The notes beneath the pieces were generated by a model. It saw nothing but the letters and a program-made list of their open reading frames with translations, was not told the origin of the DNA and did not search any database. A program made the translations under genes and the position numbers. DNA of 64,000 nucleotides from UBA1660 sp964462035. GTDB taxonomy: Bacteria; Myxococcota_A; Polyangia; Polyangiales; Houyiibacteriaceae. The stretch covers positions 11,012 to 75,011 of the forward strand of contig CAYXAP010000044.1 of assembly GCA_964462035.1 (NCBI GenBank), given 5' to 3'. Below, one piece after another: positions 27,867 to 35,272 of the stretch. Position 1 is the first letter of the stretch, and the number at the start of each line of letters is the position of its first letter.

Positions 27867-28875
27867 TCTGCACGAGCTTGGGCATCTCGAAGAGCGTCGG
27901 GAGCTCTGGCGGCGGGCTGATCGCACCATCGTAGTCGGTCCCGATCGACACGAAGTCATCACCGGCCACGGCGATGACGTGCTCGATGTGGTCGACGATG
28001 GTTCCGGTGCTCACCTGGCGCCGGGGACCGAGGAACTCGGTGTGGAACATGATGCCGACCGTGCCGCCGGTGTCGGCGACGGCCTTGATCTGCTCGTCGT
28101 TGATGTTGCGCCAGACGTCGTACACGCCGGAGATGCCGGTGTGTGTGACCATCAGGGGCTGCGACTTGTCGTGGACGGCGACGGCGTCGAAGAACGCTCG
28201 CCGACCGATGTGCGCGAGGTCGACGAAGATCTTCTTCTCGTTGAGTCGGCGCACGTACTCGCGCCCTTCGTCGGTCAACCCCGAGACCCGTGGGTGCAGG
28301 TAGCGCCCGGTCGGTGAGTTGGTCTCGCCGAGGGTGGAGCTGGTGAGGTGCACCACCGTGACTCGGAGGATGTCGCAGGTCGCGCCCACGCCGGGGATCC
28401 GGTCGAGGTCGGCGAGATCGTGCGAGAGGCAGTTGCCGCCCTGGATGCCGAGAAAGGCTCCGTGCTTGCCCGCCGCGCGAGCGGCGTCGTACTCGGCGCG
28501 GCTCCGAACCAGCGCGAACTGCTCGGGGACCTCGGCGAAGATGGCCTTGATGCGTTCGTAGTTCTCGAAGAACGCATTGCGGCGCATCCGTGGCGGCTTG
28601 AAGGGGTTGGTGGTGATGATCCACGTGGCCCCGGTCAGCCCCGCCTCGAGAATGCGCGGGAAGTCCGTGTGACCGTAGAAGTGGCGCCCGAAGAGGCCGA
28701 GGCCGTGCTTGCGGCGCAGGTCGTAGCCGAAGACCCGGGTCCAGATGAACGTGTCGACGTGGAGATCGATCACGTCCGAGGACGCGTAGAGCTCGATCGC
28801 CTCGCGGGAGACACCGAGGGCCTTCGCCCAGCCGGGAACGTCGATCGACCAGTCGCGATGTGCCACGAGAGTCAC
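27778..28875 (-). CDS. Membrane dipeptidase, peptidase family M19
   Basis: A 365-residue zinc dipeptidase of the renal dipeptidase family, hydrolysing dipeptides, often with D-residues. The zinc site is visible in DLHVDT (His39, Asp41), the GIQGGNCL bridging region, VDLAHIG, MVTHTG and IGTDYDG. The C-terminal IQKVLGGNFLRVVEAL is also family-typical. No signal peptide is evident, so it may be cytoplasmic. The first 30 residues before the metal motif are longer than a minimal start. It is convergent with, and overlaps, the monooxygenase-like gene. Confidence 0.94.
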   Translation of the reverse strand: MTLVAHRDWSIDVPGWAKALGVSREAIELYASSDVIDLHVDTFIWTRVFGYDLRRKHGLGLFGRHFYGHTDFPRILEAGLTGATWIITTNPFKPPRMRRNAFFENYERIKAIFAEVPEQFALVRSRAEYDAARAAGKHGAFLGIQGGNCLSHDLADLDRIPGVGATCDILRVTVVHLTSSTLGETNSPTGRYLHPRVSGLTDEGREYVRRLNEKKIFVDLAHIGRRAFFDAVAVHDKSQPLMVTHTGISGVYDVWRNINDEQIKAVADTGGTVGIMFHTEFLGPRRQVSTGTIVDHIEHVIAVAGDDFVSIGTDYDGAISPPPELPTLFEMPKLVQIMLDRGHSTERIQKVLGGNFLRVVEALRG

Positions 28876-28984
28876 GGGTAGCGAGTACCAGGCTGGCCCG
28901 AAAAAATCACCACACGAGCTCGACGGTGGACGCGCGAAGCAAGGCCGCAGCGAGCCCTCCGTGCGAGACCTTCAGCCCCGAACA

Positions 28985-30816
28985 TCAAAGTCGCTCGATG
29001 CGCGAGCGCAGCGACTGCACGCGGCGGCGAAGCGCGGGCCTGAGCGCCTGGGCTTCGAGCGACTCGAGCCCGGCGGCGGCGTCTCGGCCCCAGTAGCGCC
29101 GGAGCAGTGGCCAGGCCATCGCCATCACCGGCTCGCTGCCGTTGACGTAGGCGTCGATCAGGTGACCCAGGATCAGCGGGTCGCTCTTCGCCCCTTCGGC
29201 GTCGACGCCCAGCGCTTCCTCGTACGACTCCACCACCGCCCGGTGCCAGCCGCGAGCAGCGTAGGCGCGCGCGAGAACCAGGTGGCCGCGCACGTCGCCG
29301 GTGTTGCGGGCGATCCAGCCATAGATGCGGCGGAAGTCTTCCTGCTCGTACTCGTCGCCACGCTCGGCGATGCGGGCGAGCTCCTCGACGAGCTCGGGAT
29401 CGTTCACGCCGACGAGGGGCCCGGAGGCGCCGAGCGAGCCGAGGGTATCTGGTTCGGTGTCCGAGTCCGAATCGCTGTCGGTGTCGGTGTCGGTGTCCGA
29501 ATCGCCGTCGGAGTCGGTGTCTGGTTCGGAATCGGAGTCCGACTCGCCGTCGGAGTCGGAGTCCGACTCGCCGTCGGCGTCGGTGTCTGGTTCGGAGTGC
29601 GAGTCCGACGAGCCGGTCCCGAAGGCGACGTATGCGCCGGCTCCGATGCCGAGAAGCGCGATCAACGCGATCACCCACTTGCCCGCACCACCCCCGCTGC
29701 TGGGCGCGGGCGGCTCGCTCTTCGGCGCCACCTTCGCGGGCGGCTCGCTCTTCGGCGCCNNNNNNNNNNNNNNNNNNNNNNNNNNNNNNNNNNNNNNNNN
29801 NNNNNNNNNNNNNNNNNNNNNNNNNNNNNNNNNNNNNNNNNNNNNNNNNNNNNNNNNNNCGCCACCTTCGCGGGCGGCTCGCTCTTCGGCGCCACCTTCG
29901 CGGGCGGCTCGCTCTTCGGCGCCACCTTCGCGGGCGGCTCGCTCCTCGGTGGTTCGACGACCGCCGGCTCGCTCTGCTTCGCCGGGGGGAGGGTCGACGG
30001 GTTCGCCACGCCGCCGTCCGCGAGCATGCCGCGGAGATCCGTCGCCGTGGGTCGGTCCCGGCCCTCCTCGGCCATCGCTCGCTGGATGACCGTCGCCAGC
30101 TCGGGGTTCGCTTCGAGCGCTCCGAGCGCGGCTTCGTCCAGATCGCCGCCGGGCGCGACACCCGTGAGCAAACGGTGGAGGAGGGCGCCTACCGAATAGA
30201 TGTCGGACGCGGGTCCAGGGGCGTTCGGCCCGGCCAGCCGGTTCTGCAAGACCTCCGGAGCGAGGTAGCGGCGCGCATTCCGACCAGAGCCTCGACCGGT
30301 CGGGCCGGTCACGTCGGGTCCGACTCGTCGCAGCAGAGGCGCGATGCCCAGACCGAGCAGACGGATGCCATCGGGCTGCAGCAGCACGTTGTTCGGGGTC
30401 AGGTCGCCGTGGTGGAGCTCGATGGCATGGACCGCCTCGAGGGCGCCCAGGATCTGGTCGATCATCTCGACCGCGCCCTCGACGGGCATGGCGCCATCGA
30501 GCATGTCCGCCATCAGCACGCCCTCTTCCCGCTCCCACGCGACGAAGGGCACGCCGCGCTGGACCCCGAGGTCGTGGATCGGCGGCGCGGGGAGCTGGCT
30601 CTGGGCCTTCAGTCGTTCGAAGGTGCGGTGGAAGAGCCGGCTCTGCTCGGGGCTCGACTCGCAGTCGAGGGGGAGCACCGCCACCGCGAGATCGCGATGC
30701 ATCAACCCCTTGGCGGCATACACCAGCGCCAGCCCGTTCCAGGGGAGGCTCTCGCGGATCTCGAAGCGTCCGGCGAAGAGCCGAGCGATGGTCTCCTGCT
30801 TTTCGTCCGCGCTCAC
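28985..30816 (-). CDS. Membrane-anchored pseudokinase (interrupted by assembly gap)
   Basis: One gene split by 100 N of unknown true length. From GTG 30816 the N-terminal kinase-like domain lacks key residues: no GxGxxG loop (LPWNGLALVY), the VAIK lysine is Leu48 (AVAVLPLD), and DFG is GLG 155-157 (RLLGLGIA). HGD 136-138 and Asn143 (DLTPNN) remain. Then come 10-residue PKSEPPAKVA repeats around the gap, a transmembrane helix (WVIALIALLGIGAGAYVAF), an Asp/Ser/Glu repeat, and a C-terminal TPR-like domain (AYAARGWHRAVVESYEEAL). It likely acts as a scaffold or allosteric sensor rather than a catalyst. The two halves are in frame only if the gap size differs from 100. Confidence 0.82.
29444..29612 (-). 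repeat. Asp/Ser/Glu-coding hexamer repeat
   Basis: Degenerate six-base units (variants of TCGGAG, TCGGTG and TCCGAC on the plus strand) encode an acidic spacer rich in SD, TD and EPDTD, just outside the membrane helix of the pseudokinase. Confidence 0.8.
29707..29950 (-). repeat. 30-bp minisatellite encoding PKSEPPAKVA, spanning the gap
   Basis: Near-identical 30-base units (starting GCCACCTTCGCGGGCGG on the plus strand) occur on both sides of the N run: about two to the left and three to the right. The identical units explain why assembly broke here, and the true copy number is unknown. Confidence 0.9.
29760..29859. other. Assembly gap of 100 N
   Basis: Exactly 100 ambiguous bases, the usual placeholder for a gap of unknown size, placed inside the minisatellite of the pseudokinase gene. 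Confidence 0.99.
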
Positions 30817-30888
30817 GGCTGCGGAGCATACCTCCCCCGGCGTTGGGACGGAGAGCCCCAATTCAGGGATGCTCTCCGAGATGCGAGT

Positions 30889-30900
30889 AATGAAATCATT
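30889..30900. promoter_or_regulatory. Small palindrome in the kinase/MarR divergent region
   Basis: AATGA and TCATT flank AA, in an AT-rich patch of the intergenic region. GATAAT at 30914-30919 nearby resembles a -10 box. It may be a second regulator site; the evidence is thin. Confidence 0.25.
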
Positions 30901-30939
30901 GGGTTTTTGTCCGGATAATGCTCGATCAGACAAAGGTTG

Positions 30940-30968
30940 TTGACACGAATATCGTGTGACTCAAGAAT
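30940..30968 (+). promoter_or_regulatory. MarR-ECF operon promoter with embedded operator
   Basis: TTGACA (30940-30945) is a perfect -35 box, with a 17-base spacer to AAGAAT (30963-30968), a fair -10. The perfect inverted repeat ACACGA-ATA-TCGTGT (30943-30957) overlaps the -35 and spacer, where a bound MarR dimer would block RNA polymerase. Transcription would begin near 30975-30977, at the GTG proposed as the MarR start, so the mRNA may be leaderless. Confidence 0.6.
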
Positions 30969-30976
30969 TGGGGCCC

Positions 30977-31474
30977 GTGACGCAGCCACTGGAACGAGTC
31001 CTCCCCGAGCCCCCCGAGAACGCCTCCGAGCGGCAACGACCTCCTGCGCTCCTCGCCTATCTCGAGCTCCTTCGCTCCCATGAGGCGCTCTCCTCGGAGA
31101 TCGCCCACTTCTTCGGCGAGCGAGGCATCACCTCTCAGCAGTTCAACGTTCTCCGCATCCTCGCGGACGACATGGAAGGCGTCGGGCTCCGGTGCTCGGG
31201 CATCTCGGAGCGGTTGGTCAACCGAGTCCCGGACATCACGCGCTTGCTCGATCGCCTCGAGCGCGCGGGTCTGGTCGCACGCCACCGTGACGCGCGCGAC
31301 CGTCGTGTCGTGCGTGCCTCGTTGACCGCCGAGGGCCGCGCGCTCGTCGAGCGCATCCAGGGACCGCTCGAGGACGTCTTCCGGCGGCTCTTCGATCACC
31401 TCGACGAGGGCGAGCTCGACCAGCTCTCCTTCCTCTTGAAGAAGGCGCGCCGCGCCGAAGGAACCTCCCGATGA
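30977..31474 (+). CDS. MarR family transcriptional regulator
   Basis: A 165-residue winged-helix regulator. Helical dimerisation segments flank the DNA-binding core: ITSQQFNVLRILADD, GISERLVNRVPDITRLLDRLERAGLVARHRDARDRRVVRASLT (recognition helix and wing), then the C-terminal dimer helices. MarR proteins usually repress their own operon and release DNA on binding a small ligand. A perfect palindrome in the promoter fits autoregulation. Start choice: GTG 30956 lies upstream of the predicted transcript start, so GTG 30977 is preferred. The stop overlaps the ECF sigma gene start (ATGA), so the regulator and sigma factor are co-translated. Confidence 0.93.
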   Translation: MTQPLERVLPEPPENASERQRPPALLAYLELLRSHEALSSEIAHFFGERGITSQQFNVLRILADDMEGVGLRCSGISERLVNRVPDITRLLDRLERAGLVARHRDARDRRVVRASLTAEGRALVERIQGPLEDVFRRLFDHLDEGELDQLSFLLKKARRAEGTSR

Positions 31475-31989
31475 GCTCCCGTTCGAACACCACGCGGATC
31501 GACGAAGCCACCATCCGAGAGCTGGAGCCGACGCTGGTCGGTTACGCACGCCGACGCGTCGGCAGCGCCGACGTCGCCGCGGACCTGGTCCAGGACACCT
31601 GGATGGCCGCGCTCCGGAACATCGACAGCTTCGCCGGTCGTTCCAGCCTCCGGACCTGGTTGGTCAGCATCCTGCGGCGGAAGATCGTGGACCTCTACCG
31701 CCGGGACCGGAACAACGTCTCGTTCCTGGAAGAGCACCACGGCGACAGCTGGATCCCCAGGCTCGACGGACGCATCGACGACGAAGCCGCGGTCCAGGAG
31801 GTCGGCAAGGCCCTCGAGCACCTGCCGGACAAGGAGCGCGAGGCGATCACCTACATCGACGTCCTGGACCTCGAGCGTGAGGAAGCGGCGTCGAAGATGA
31901 GCGTCACCCGAAACCACCTCCGCGTGCTGCTGCACCGTGGCCGTCTCAAGCTCCGCGCGACCCTCGAGTCACGCGACCTCGCCGCCTAG
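31471..31989 (+). CDS. ECF-type RNA polymerase sigma factor
   Basis: A 172-residue sigma-70 family factor of the extracytoplasmic-function group. Region 2 is visible in DLVQDTWMAALRNIDSF and RTWLVSILRRKIVDLYRRD; region 4 in LEHLPDKEREAITYIDVLDLEREEAASKMSVTRNHLRVLLHRGRLKLR. It directs RNA polymerase to a special promoter set in the cytoplasm. No anti-sigma gene follows. Instead the gene is translationally coupled to a MarR repressor upstream, suggesting control at the level of transcription by the MarR ligand. Confidence 0.94.
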   Translation: MSSRSNTTRIDEATIRELEPTLVGYARRRVGSADVAADLVQDTWMAALRNIDSFAGRSSLRTWLVSILRRKIVDLYRRDRNNVSFLEEHHGDSWIPRLDGRIDDEAAVQEVGKALEHLPDKEREAITYIDVLDLEREEAASKMSVTRNHLRVLLHRGRLKLRATLESRDLAA

Positions 31990-32069
31990 AGCGGCCATCC
32001 GTTTGAAAGCACCGCCACGACCGCGACTTGCGGCACCCGCTCGGCTTACCTCCAAACGGATTGCCGCTC
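31989..32069. terminator. Long inverted repeat between convergent genes
   Basis: Arms at 31989-32005 (GAGCGGCCATCCGTTTG) and 32053-32069 match as inverted repeats at 16 of 17 positions, with a 47-base loop containing smaller complementary pieces (AAGC/GCTT, CCGC/GCGG). The left arm begins on the last base of the ECF stop codon. It probably acts as a bidirectional terminator, though no U-tract is seen. Confidence 0.5.
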
Positions 32070-32077
32070 TGGCTCGC

Positions 32078-32941
32078 TCAGATCAGGGGCGTGGTGGGAG
32101 CGATGGTGGTGACGCCGGCGCCGTAGAAGAGGTCGGCCCCCGTGTCGCTCTCGGCGAGCGTGGCGTCACCGGTGTCGATGTCGATCGCCAGCAGTCGACC
32201 GAGGCTGTCGAACGCGTAGAGCTGGTTTCGCCAATACGCGAGCCCGAAGAGGCGTGAGCTTCCGGTCGGGCCGATGGGCGTGATGGCGCCCGTCATCGGA
32301 TCGAGACGCACCAGCCAGTCGCTGTCCAGGTCGTCGCGGAACGCGGTCACGAACGTGCCTGCTCCTTCGACCGAGACGATGTCCCCACTCGAACCGTAGC
32401 CATCGGCGAAGGTGCCGATGGCTGTCGCGGCCCCCGAGCTTCGGTCGATCCGATAGGTGTCGCCCTCCGCCGTCGCCGCGATCAGCACTTCGGCGCCTGG
32501 GTCGAGCACGCCCGGCGGAACGAAGGTCAATGCGTTGAACCGAACGTCGCTGCTGACGTCGAGGGGACCGATGAGGGTCGTCGCCGCGGTCTCGGGATCG
32601 ACCGCGTAGAGGTTGTCGAAGCTGCACGTGACGAGGTTGCCGTCTCGGTCCACTGCGAGGTCGGTCATGTCCTCGGCTGGCTCACCGCCCGAGAGCAGGA
32701 ACGAGCCCACGAGCGTGACCGTGTTCTCCCGGGGGTCGAAGGCGTAGAGCTCACGCGGCGAGTGCGCCCAGACGATCACGTCGTCGACCTGGTCACCGAG
32801 GTCGGGTGGAGGCCCGAAGTCCCTCGCGGCCGCCATGTCGGTGGTTCCCGCGTCTCTTGCGTCCGGGAGCGCGCGACGGGGTTCGTCACCACAAGCGGAA
32901 GCGAGGAGAGACAGCGCGAGAGTCCATCGGAGCGTGGTCAC
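32078..32941 (-). CDS. Beta-propeller-like lipoprotein
   Basis: A 287-residue predicted lipoprotein starting at GTG 32941. The signal ends LLASAC (Cys17), followed by GDE and an Asp/Ala/Pro linker. The body has repeated blade-like motifs: LYAFDPRENTVTLVGSF, LYAVDPETAATTLIGPL, TYRIDRSSGAATAIGTF, LVRLDPMTGAITPIGPT and LLAIDIDTGDATLAES. This periodicity fits a beta-propeller resembling SMP-30/NHL or DUF6923-type domains. No catalytic site is obvious, and binding or scaffolding at the membrane surface is likely. It is convergent with the MarR-ECF operon across a long inverted repeat. Confidence 0.78.
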   Translation of the reverse strand: MTTLRWTLALSLLASACGDEPRRALPDARDAGTTDMAAARDFGPPPDLGDQVDDVIVWAHSPRELYAFDPRENTVTLVGSFLLSGGEPAEDMTDLAVDRDGNLVTCSFDNLYAVDPETAATTLIGPLDVSSDVRFNALTFVPPGVLDPGAEVLIAATAEGDTYRIDRSSGAATAIGTFADGYGSSGDIVSVEGAGTFVTAFRDDLDSDWLVRLDPMTGAITPIGPTGSSRLFGLAYWRNQLYAFDSLGRLLAIDIDTGDATLAESDTGADLFYGAGVTTIAPTTPLI

Positions 32942-32998
32942 GAGCGGACCATGCACCACGACGGCTTTCAGCCGATTCCGCAATGACCACGGACCGTT

Positions 32999-33017
32999 GA
33001 GTGAGTCGCGCTCACTC
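32999..33017. promoter_or_regulatory. Perfect palindrome upstream of tag
   Basis: GAGTGAG and CTCACTC flank TCGCG in the space between the divergent lipoprotein and glycosylase genes, 42 bases before the tag start. It could be an operator or a hairpin; no protein is known for it here. Confidence 0.35.
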
Positions 33018-33058
33018 TGCGGCGGGCTCGTCACAGGGCTCGGGTAGGGTCCCCGGCC

Positions 33059-33685
33059 ATGAGCGATGATGGCCTGGTCCGCGGCGATGACGGCAAGACT
33101 CGGTGCTGGTGGCCCGGCACCCACGAGGACTATGTCCGCTACCACGACGAGGAGTGGGGGACGCCGATGGCGGACGACCACCGCCTCTTCGAGAAGATCT
33201 GCCTCGAAGGCTTCCAGTCGGGTCTGAGCTGGCTGACGATCCTCCGGAAGCGCGACCGTTTCCGGGAGGTCTTCCACGGCTTCGACTTCGAGCGCGTCGC
33301 TCGCATGGGGAAGCGCGACGTCGACCGGCTCGTCGAGGATGCGGGCATCATCCGCCACCGCGGCAAGATCGAGTCGGTGCTCAACAACGCGAAGCGAGCC
33401 GTCGAGCTCGCGGAAGCCGAGGGGTCGCTGGCCGCCTGGTTCTGGCGCCACGAGCCCCCGAAGAGCGCTCGCCCGAAGAAGGTGGTCAAGGGGGCCATCC
33501 CGGCGAAGACCGAGACCTCGACGGTGGTGTCGAAGGCGCTCAAGAAGCAGGGCTGGAGCTACGTCGGTCCGACCACCGTCTACGCTTTCATGCAGGCGAT
33601 GGGTCTCGTGAACGACCACCTCCACGGCTGTTTTGCCCGAAAAAGGGTGGAGAGAGAGCGAAAGGCCTTCGAGCGACCGACCTGA
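33059..33685 (+). CDS. tag: DNA-3-methyladenine glycosylase I
   Basis: A 208-residue base-excision repair enzyme that removes 3-methyladenine from alkylated DNA. The family pattern is complete: RCWWPGTHEDYVRYHDEEWG at the N-terminus, LFEKICLEGFQSGLSWLTILRKRDRFREVF in the core, DAGIIRHRGKIESVLNNAK, and the C-terminal GLVNDHLHGCF. Cys and His residues in the first and last segments make the structural zinc site. It acts in the cytoplasm on chromosomal DNA. It appears monocistronic, with a palindrome upstream that might regulate it. Confidence 0.95.
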   Translation: MSDDGLVRGDDGKTRCWWPGTHEDYVRYHDEEWGTPMADDHRLFEKICLEGFQSGLSWLTILRKRDRFREVFHGFDFERVARMGKRDVDRLVEDAGIIRHRGKIESVLNNAKRAVELAEAEGSLAAWFWRHEPPKSARPKKVVKGAIPAKTETSTVVSKALKKQGWSYVGPTTVYAFMQAMGLVNDHLHGCFARKRVERERKAFERPT

Positions 33686-33749
33686 GCATCCACTGAGCCG
33701 TCATTCATTTTGGGGTGCGTCGATGACGTGGGCCGGGTAGAACGGACTC

Positions 33750-34262
33750 ATGGCCGCAGTCTCCATCCAGCGTTTGCTCCCTTCCATCGAGTCGGGGGAC
33801 CGCAACTTCATCCGCGATGCCTGGGACCGGCTCCACAAGCTCCCCGGCGGCAAGACCATCTTCTCGAAGATGGTCGGCCGCGCGGCTCCCTACACCGGCA
33901 CCATCGGCGCGAAGGTGGTCGCGCTCTCGCACCTGCGCAGCGAGGTCGTGCTCGAGGACAGGCCCGCAGTGCGCAACCACCTGCGCTGCGTCCACGCGGT
34001 CGCGTTGGTGAACCTCGCCGAGCTCACCGGGAACGTCGCGCTCGCCTACAGCATGCCCGACGATGCCCGCTTCATCGTCGCCGGTCTGGAGATCGAGTAC
34101 ATCAAGAAGGCGCGCGGCACGATCACCGGCGTCTGTGAGTGCCCGCCGGTCGAGACCAGCGACCGGCAGGAATACCGGGTGCCCGTCTCGCTGCGGAACT
34201 CCGCCGGCGAAGAGGTGGCCCACTGCACTCTCCGCACACTCGTCGGACCGAAGAAGCAGTGA
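33750..34262 (+). CDS. DUF4442 (hotdog-fold, thioesterase-like) protein
   Basis: A 170-residue protein matching DUF4442, a hotdog-fold family related to acyl-CoA thioesterases (PaaI/YiiD-like). Family-like segments are PYTGTIGAKVVALSHLRSEVVLEDRPAVRNHLRCVHAVALVNLAELTG and the strand IVAGLEIEYIKKARG. The RNHLRCVHA/NLAE region would hold the catalytic residues in related thioesterases. The stop overlaps the next gene start (GTGA). Substrate and pathway are unknown. Confidence 0.85.
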   Translation: MAAVSIQRLLPSIESGDRNFIRDAWDRLHKLPGGKTIFSKMVGRAAPYTGTIGAKVVALSHLRSEVVLEDRPAVRNHLRCVHAVALVNLAELTGNVALAYSMPDDARFIVAGLEIEYIKKARGTITGVCECPPVETSDRQEYRVPVSLRNSAGEEVAHCTLRTLVGPKKQ

Positions 34263-35272
34263 GTCTCGCGTCGGCGCTCGGGCCCTACGTCCGCCTGGCG
34301 CTCGACTGCGTCCACCGGGAGTACCCCAATCAGATCAGCCACCGGCTCGAGTCGGACGCCGATCTGAAGCCGCCCCGCGAGCTGCATCCGGCGTTCTACG
34401 GTTGCTACGACTGGCACTCCGCCGTCCACGGCCACTGGTTGCTGGCGCGGGCGCTGCACCTCTGTCCGGATGCGTCCTTCGCGGAGGAGGCGAGCAGCGC
34501 GCTCGAAGCGAATCTCCGGCCGAGCGCCATCGCGGGCGAGCTGAGCTACCTCCGCGCGCGTCCCTCGTTCGAGCGGCCCTACGGGCTCGCCTGGCTCCTG
34601 CAGCTCGACGCCGAGCTCCGCGAGATGGGGTCACCGCACGCCGCGACCCTCGCGCCCCTGGCGAAGCTCGGTCGTGACCACCTCGCTGGTTGGCTCCCGA
34701 AGCTCGAGCACCCCGTCCGGTCCGGGACCCACTCGCAGACGGCGTTCGCGCTGGGCCTCGCGCTCGATTGGGCCCGGGGCCGTGGCGACACCGACTTCGA
34801 AGCGCTCATCCTCGAGCGTGCCCGCAGCTACTACGGCGAGGACCGCGCCTACTCGCTCGAGCGCGAGCCCTCCGGCGAGGACTTCCTCTCACCGGCCTTC
34901 GGCGCCGCCGATCTGATGCGCCGCGTGCTCGCGCCCGACGAGCTGGCCACGTGGCTCGGCCGGGCGTTGCCGCGGATCCCCGTCCCCGGGGTCGCCTCAC
35001 CCTTCGGCTGGTGGACGCCGGCAAAGCCGAGCGATCCCGAAGACGGTCGCCTCGCGCACCTGGACGGCCTCAACCTCTCTCGCGCGTTCATGCTCGACGG
35101 TGTCTCCGTGGCGCTCCCGGAAGGCGACGAGCGGATCGAGGCGCTCGTGGAAGCCCGCGACCTCCATCAGGATCATGGTCTCACTGGTGCGAGCTTCCAC
35201 AGCTACTCCGGTGCGCACTGGCTCGGCACCTTCGCGACCTACCTGATCACGAAGCGAGGCATCACGAGCTGA
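34259..35272 (+). CDS. DUF2891 domain protein
   Basis: A 337-residue cytoplasmic protein of the DUF2891 family, an all-helical (alpha/alpha barrel-like) fold of unknown activity. Characteristic segments are LDCVHREYPNQISH, ELHPAFYGCYDWHSAVHGHWLL, SFERPYGLAWLLQLDAEL, PVRSGTHSQTAFALGLALDWA and EDFLSPAFGAADLMRRV. Conserved Asp, His and Trp residues suggest a sugar- or peptide-related hydrolase, unproven. The GTG start overlaps the DUF4442 stop, so the two are translated together. The end overlaps the convergent pbpC gene by 11 bases. Confidence 0.88.
   Translation: MSLASALGPYVRLALDCVHREYPNQISHRLESDADLKPPRELHPAFYGCYDWHSAVHGHWLLARALHLCPDASFAEEASSALEANLRPSAIAGELSYLRARPSFERPYGLAWLLQLDAELREMGSPHAATLAPLAKLGRDHLAGWLPKLEHPVRSGTHSQTAFALGLALDWARGRGDTDFEALILERARSYYGEDRAYSLEREPSGEDFLSPAFGAADLMRRVLAPDELATWLGRALPRIPVPGVASPFGWWTPAKPSDPEDGRLAHLDGLNLSRAFMLDGVSVALPEGDERIEALVEARDLHQDHGLTGASFHSYSGAHWLGTFATYLITKRGITS

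Noticed and set aside
29707..29950. Possible CRISPR-like repeats around the N run
   Set aside because: The 30-base units are directly adjacent without unique spacers, and encode an in-frame protein repeat.
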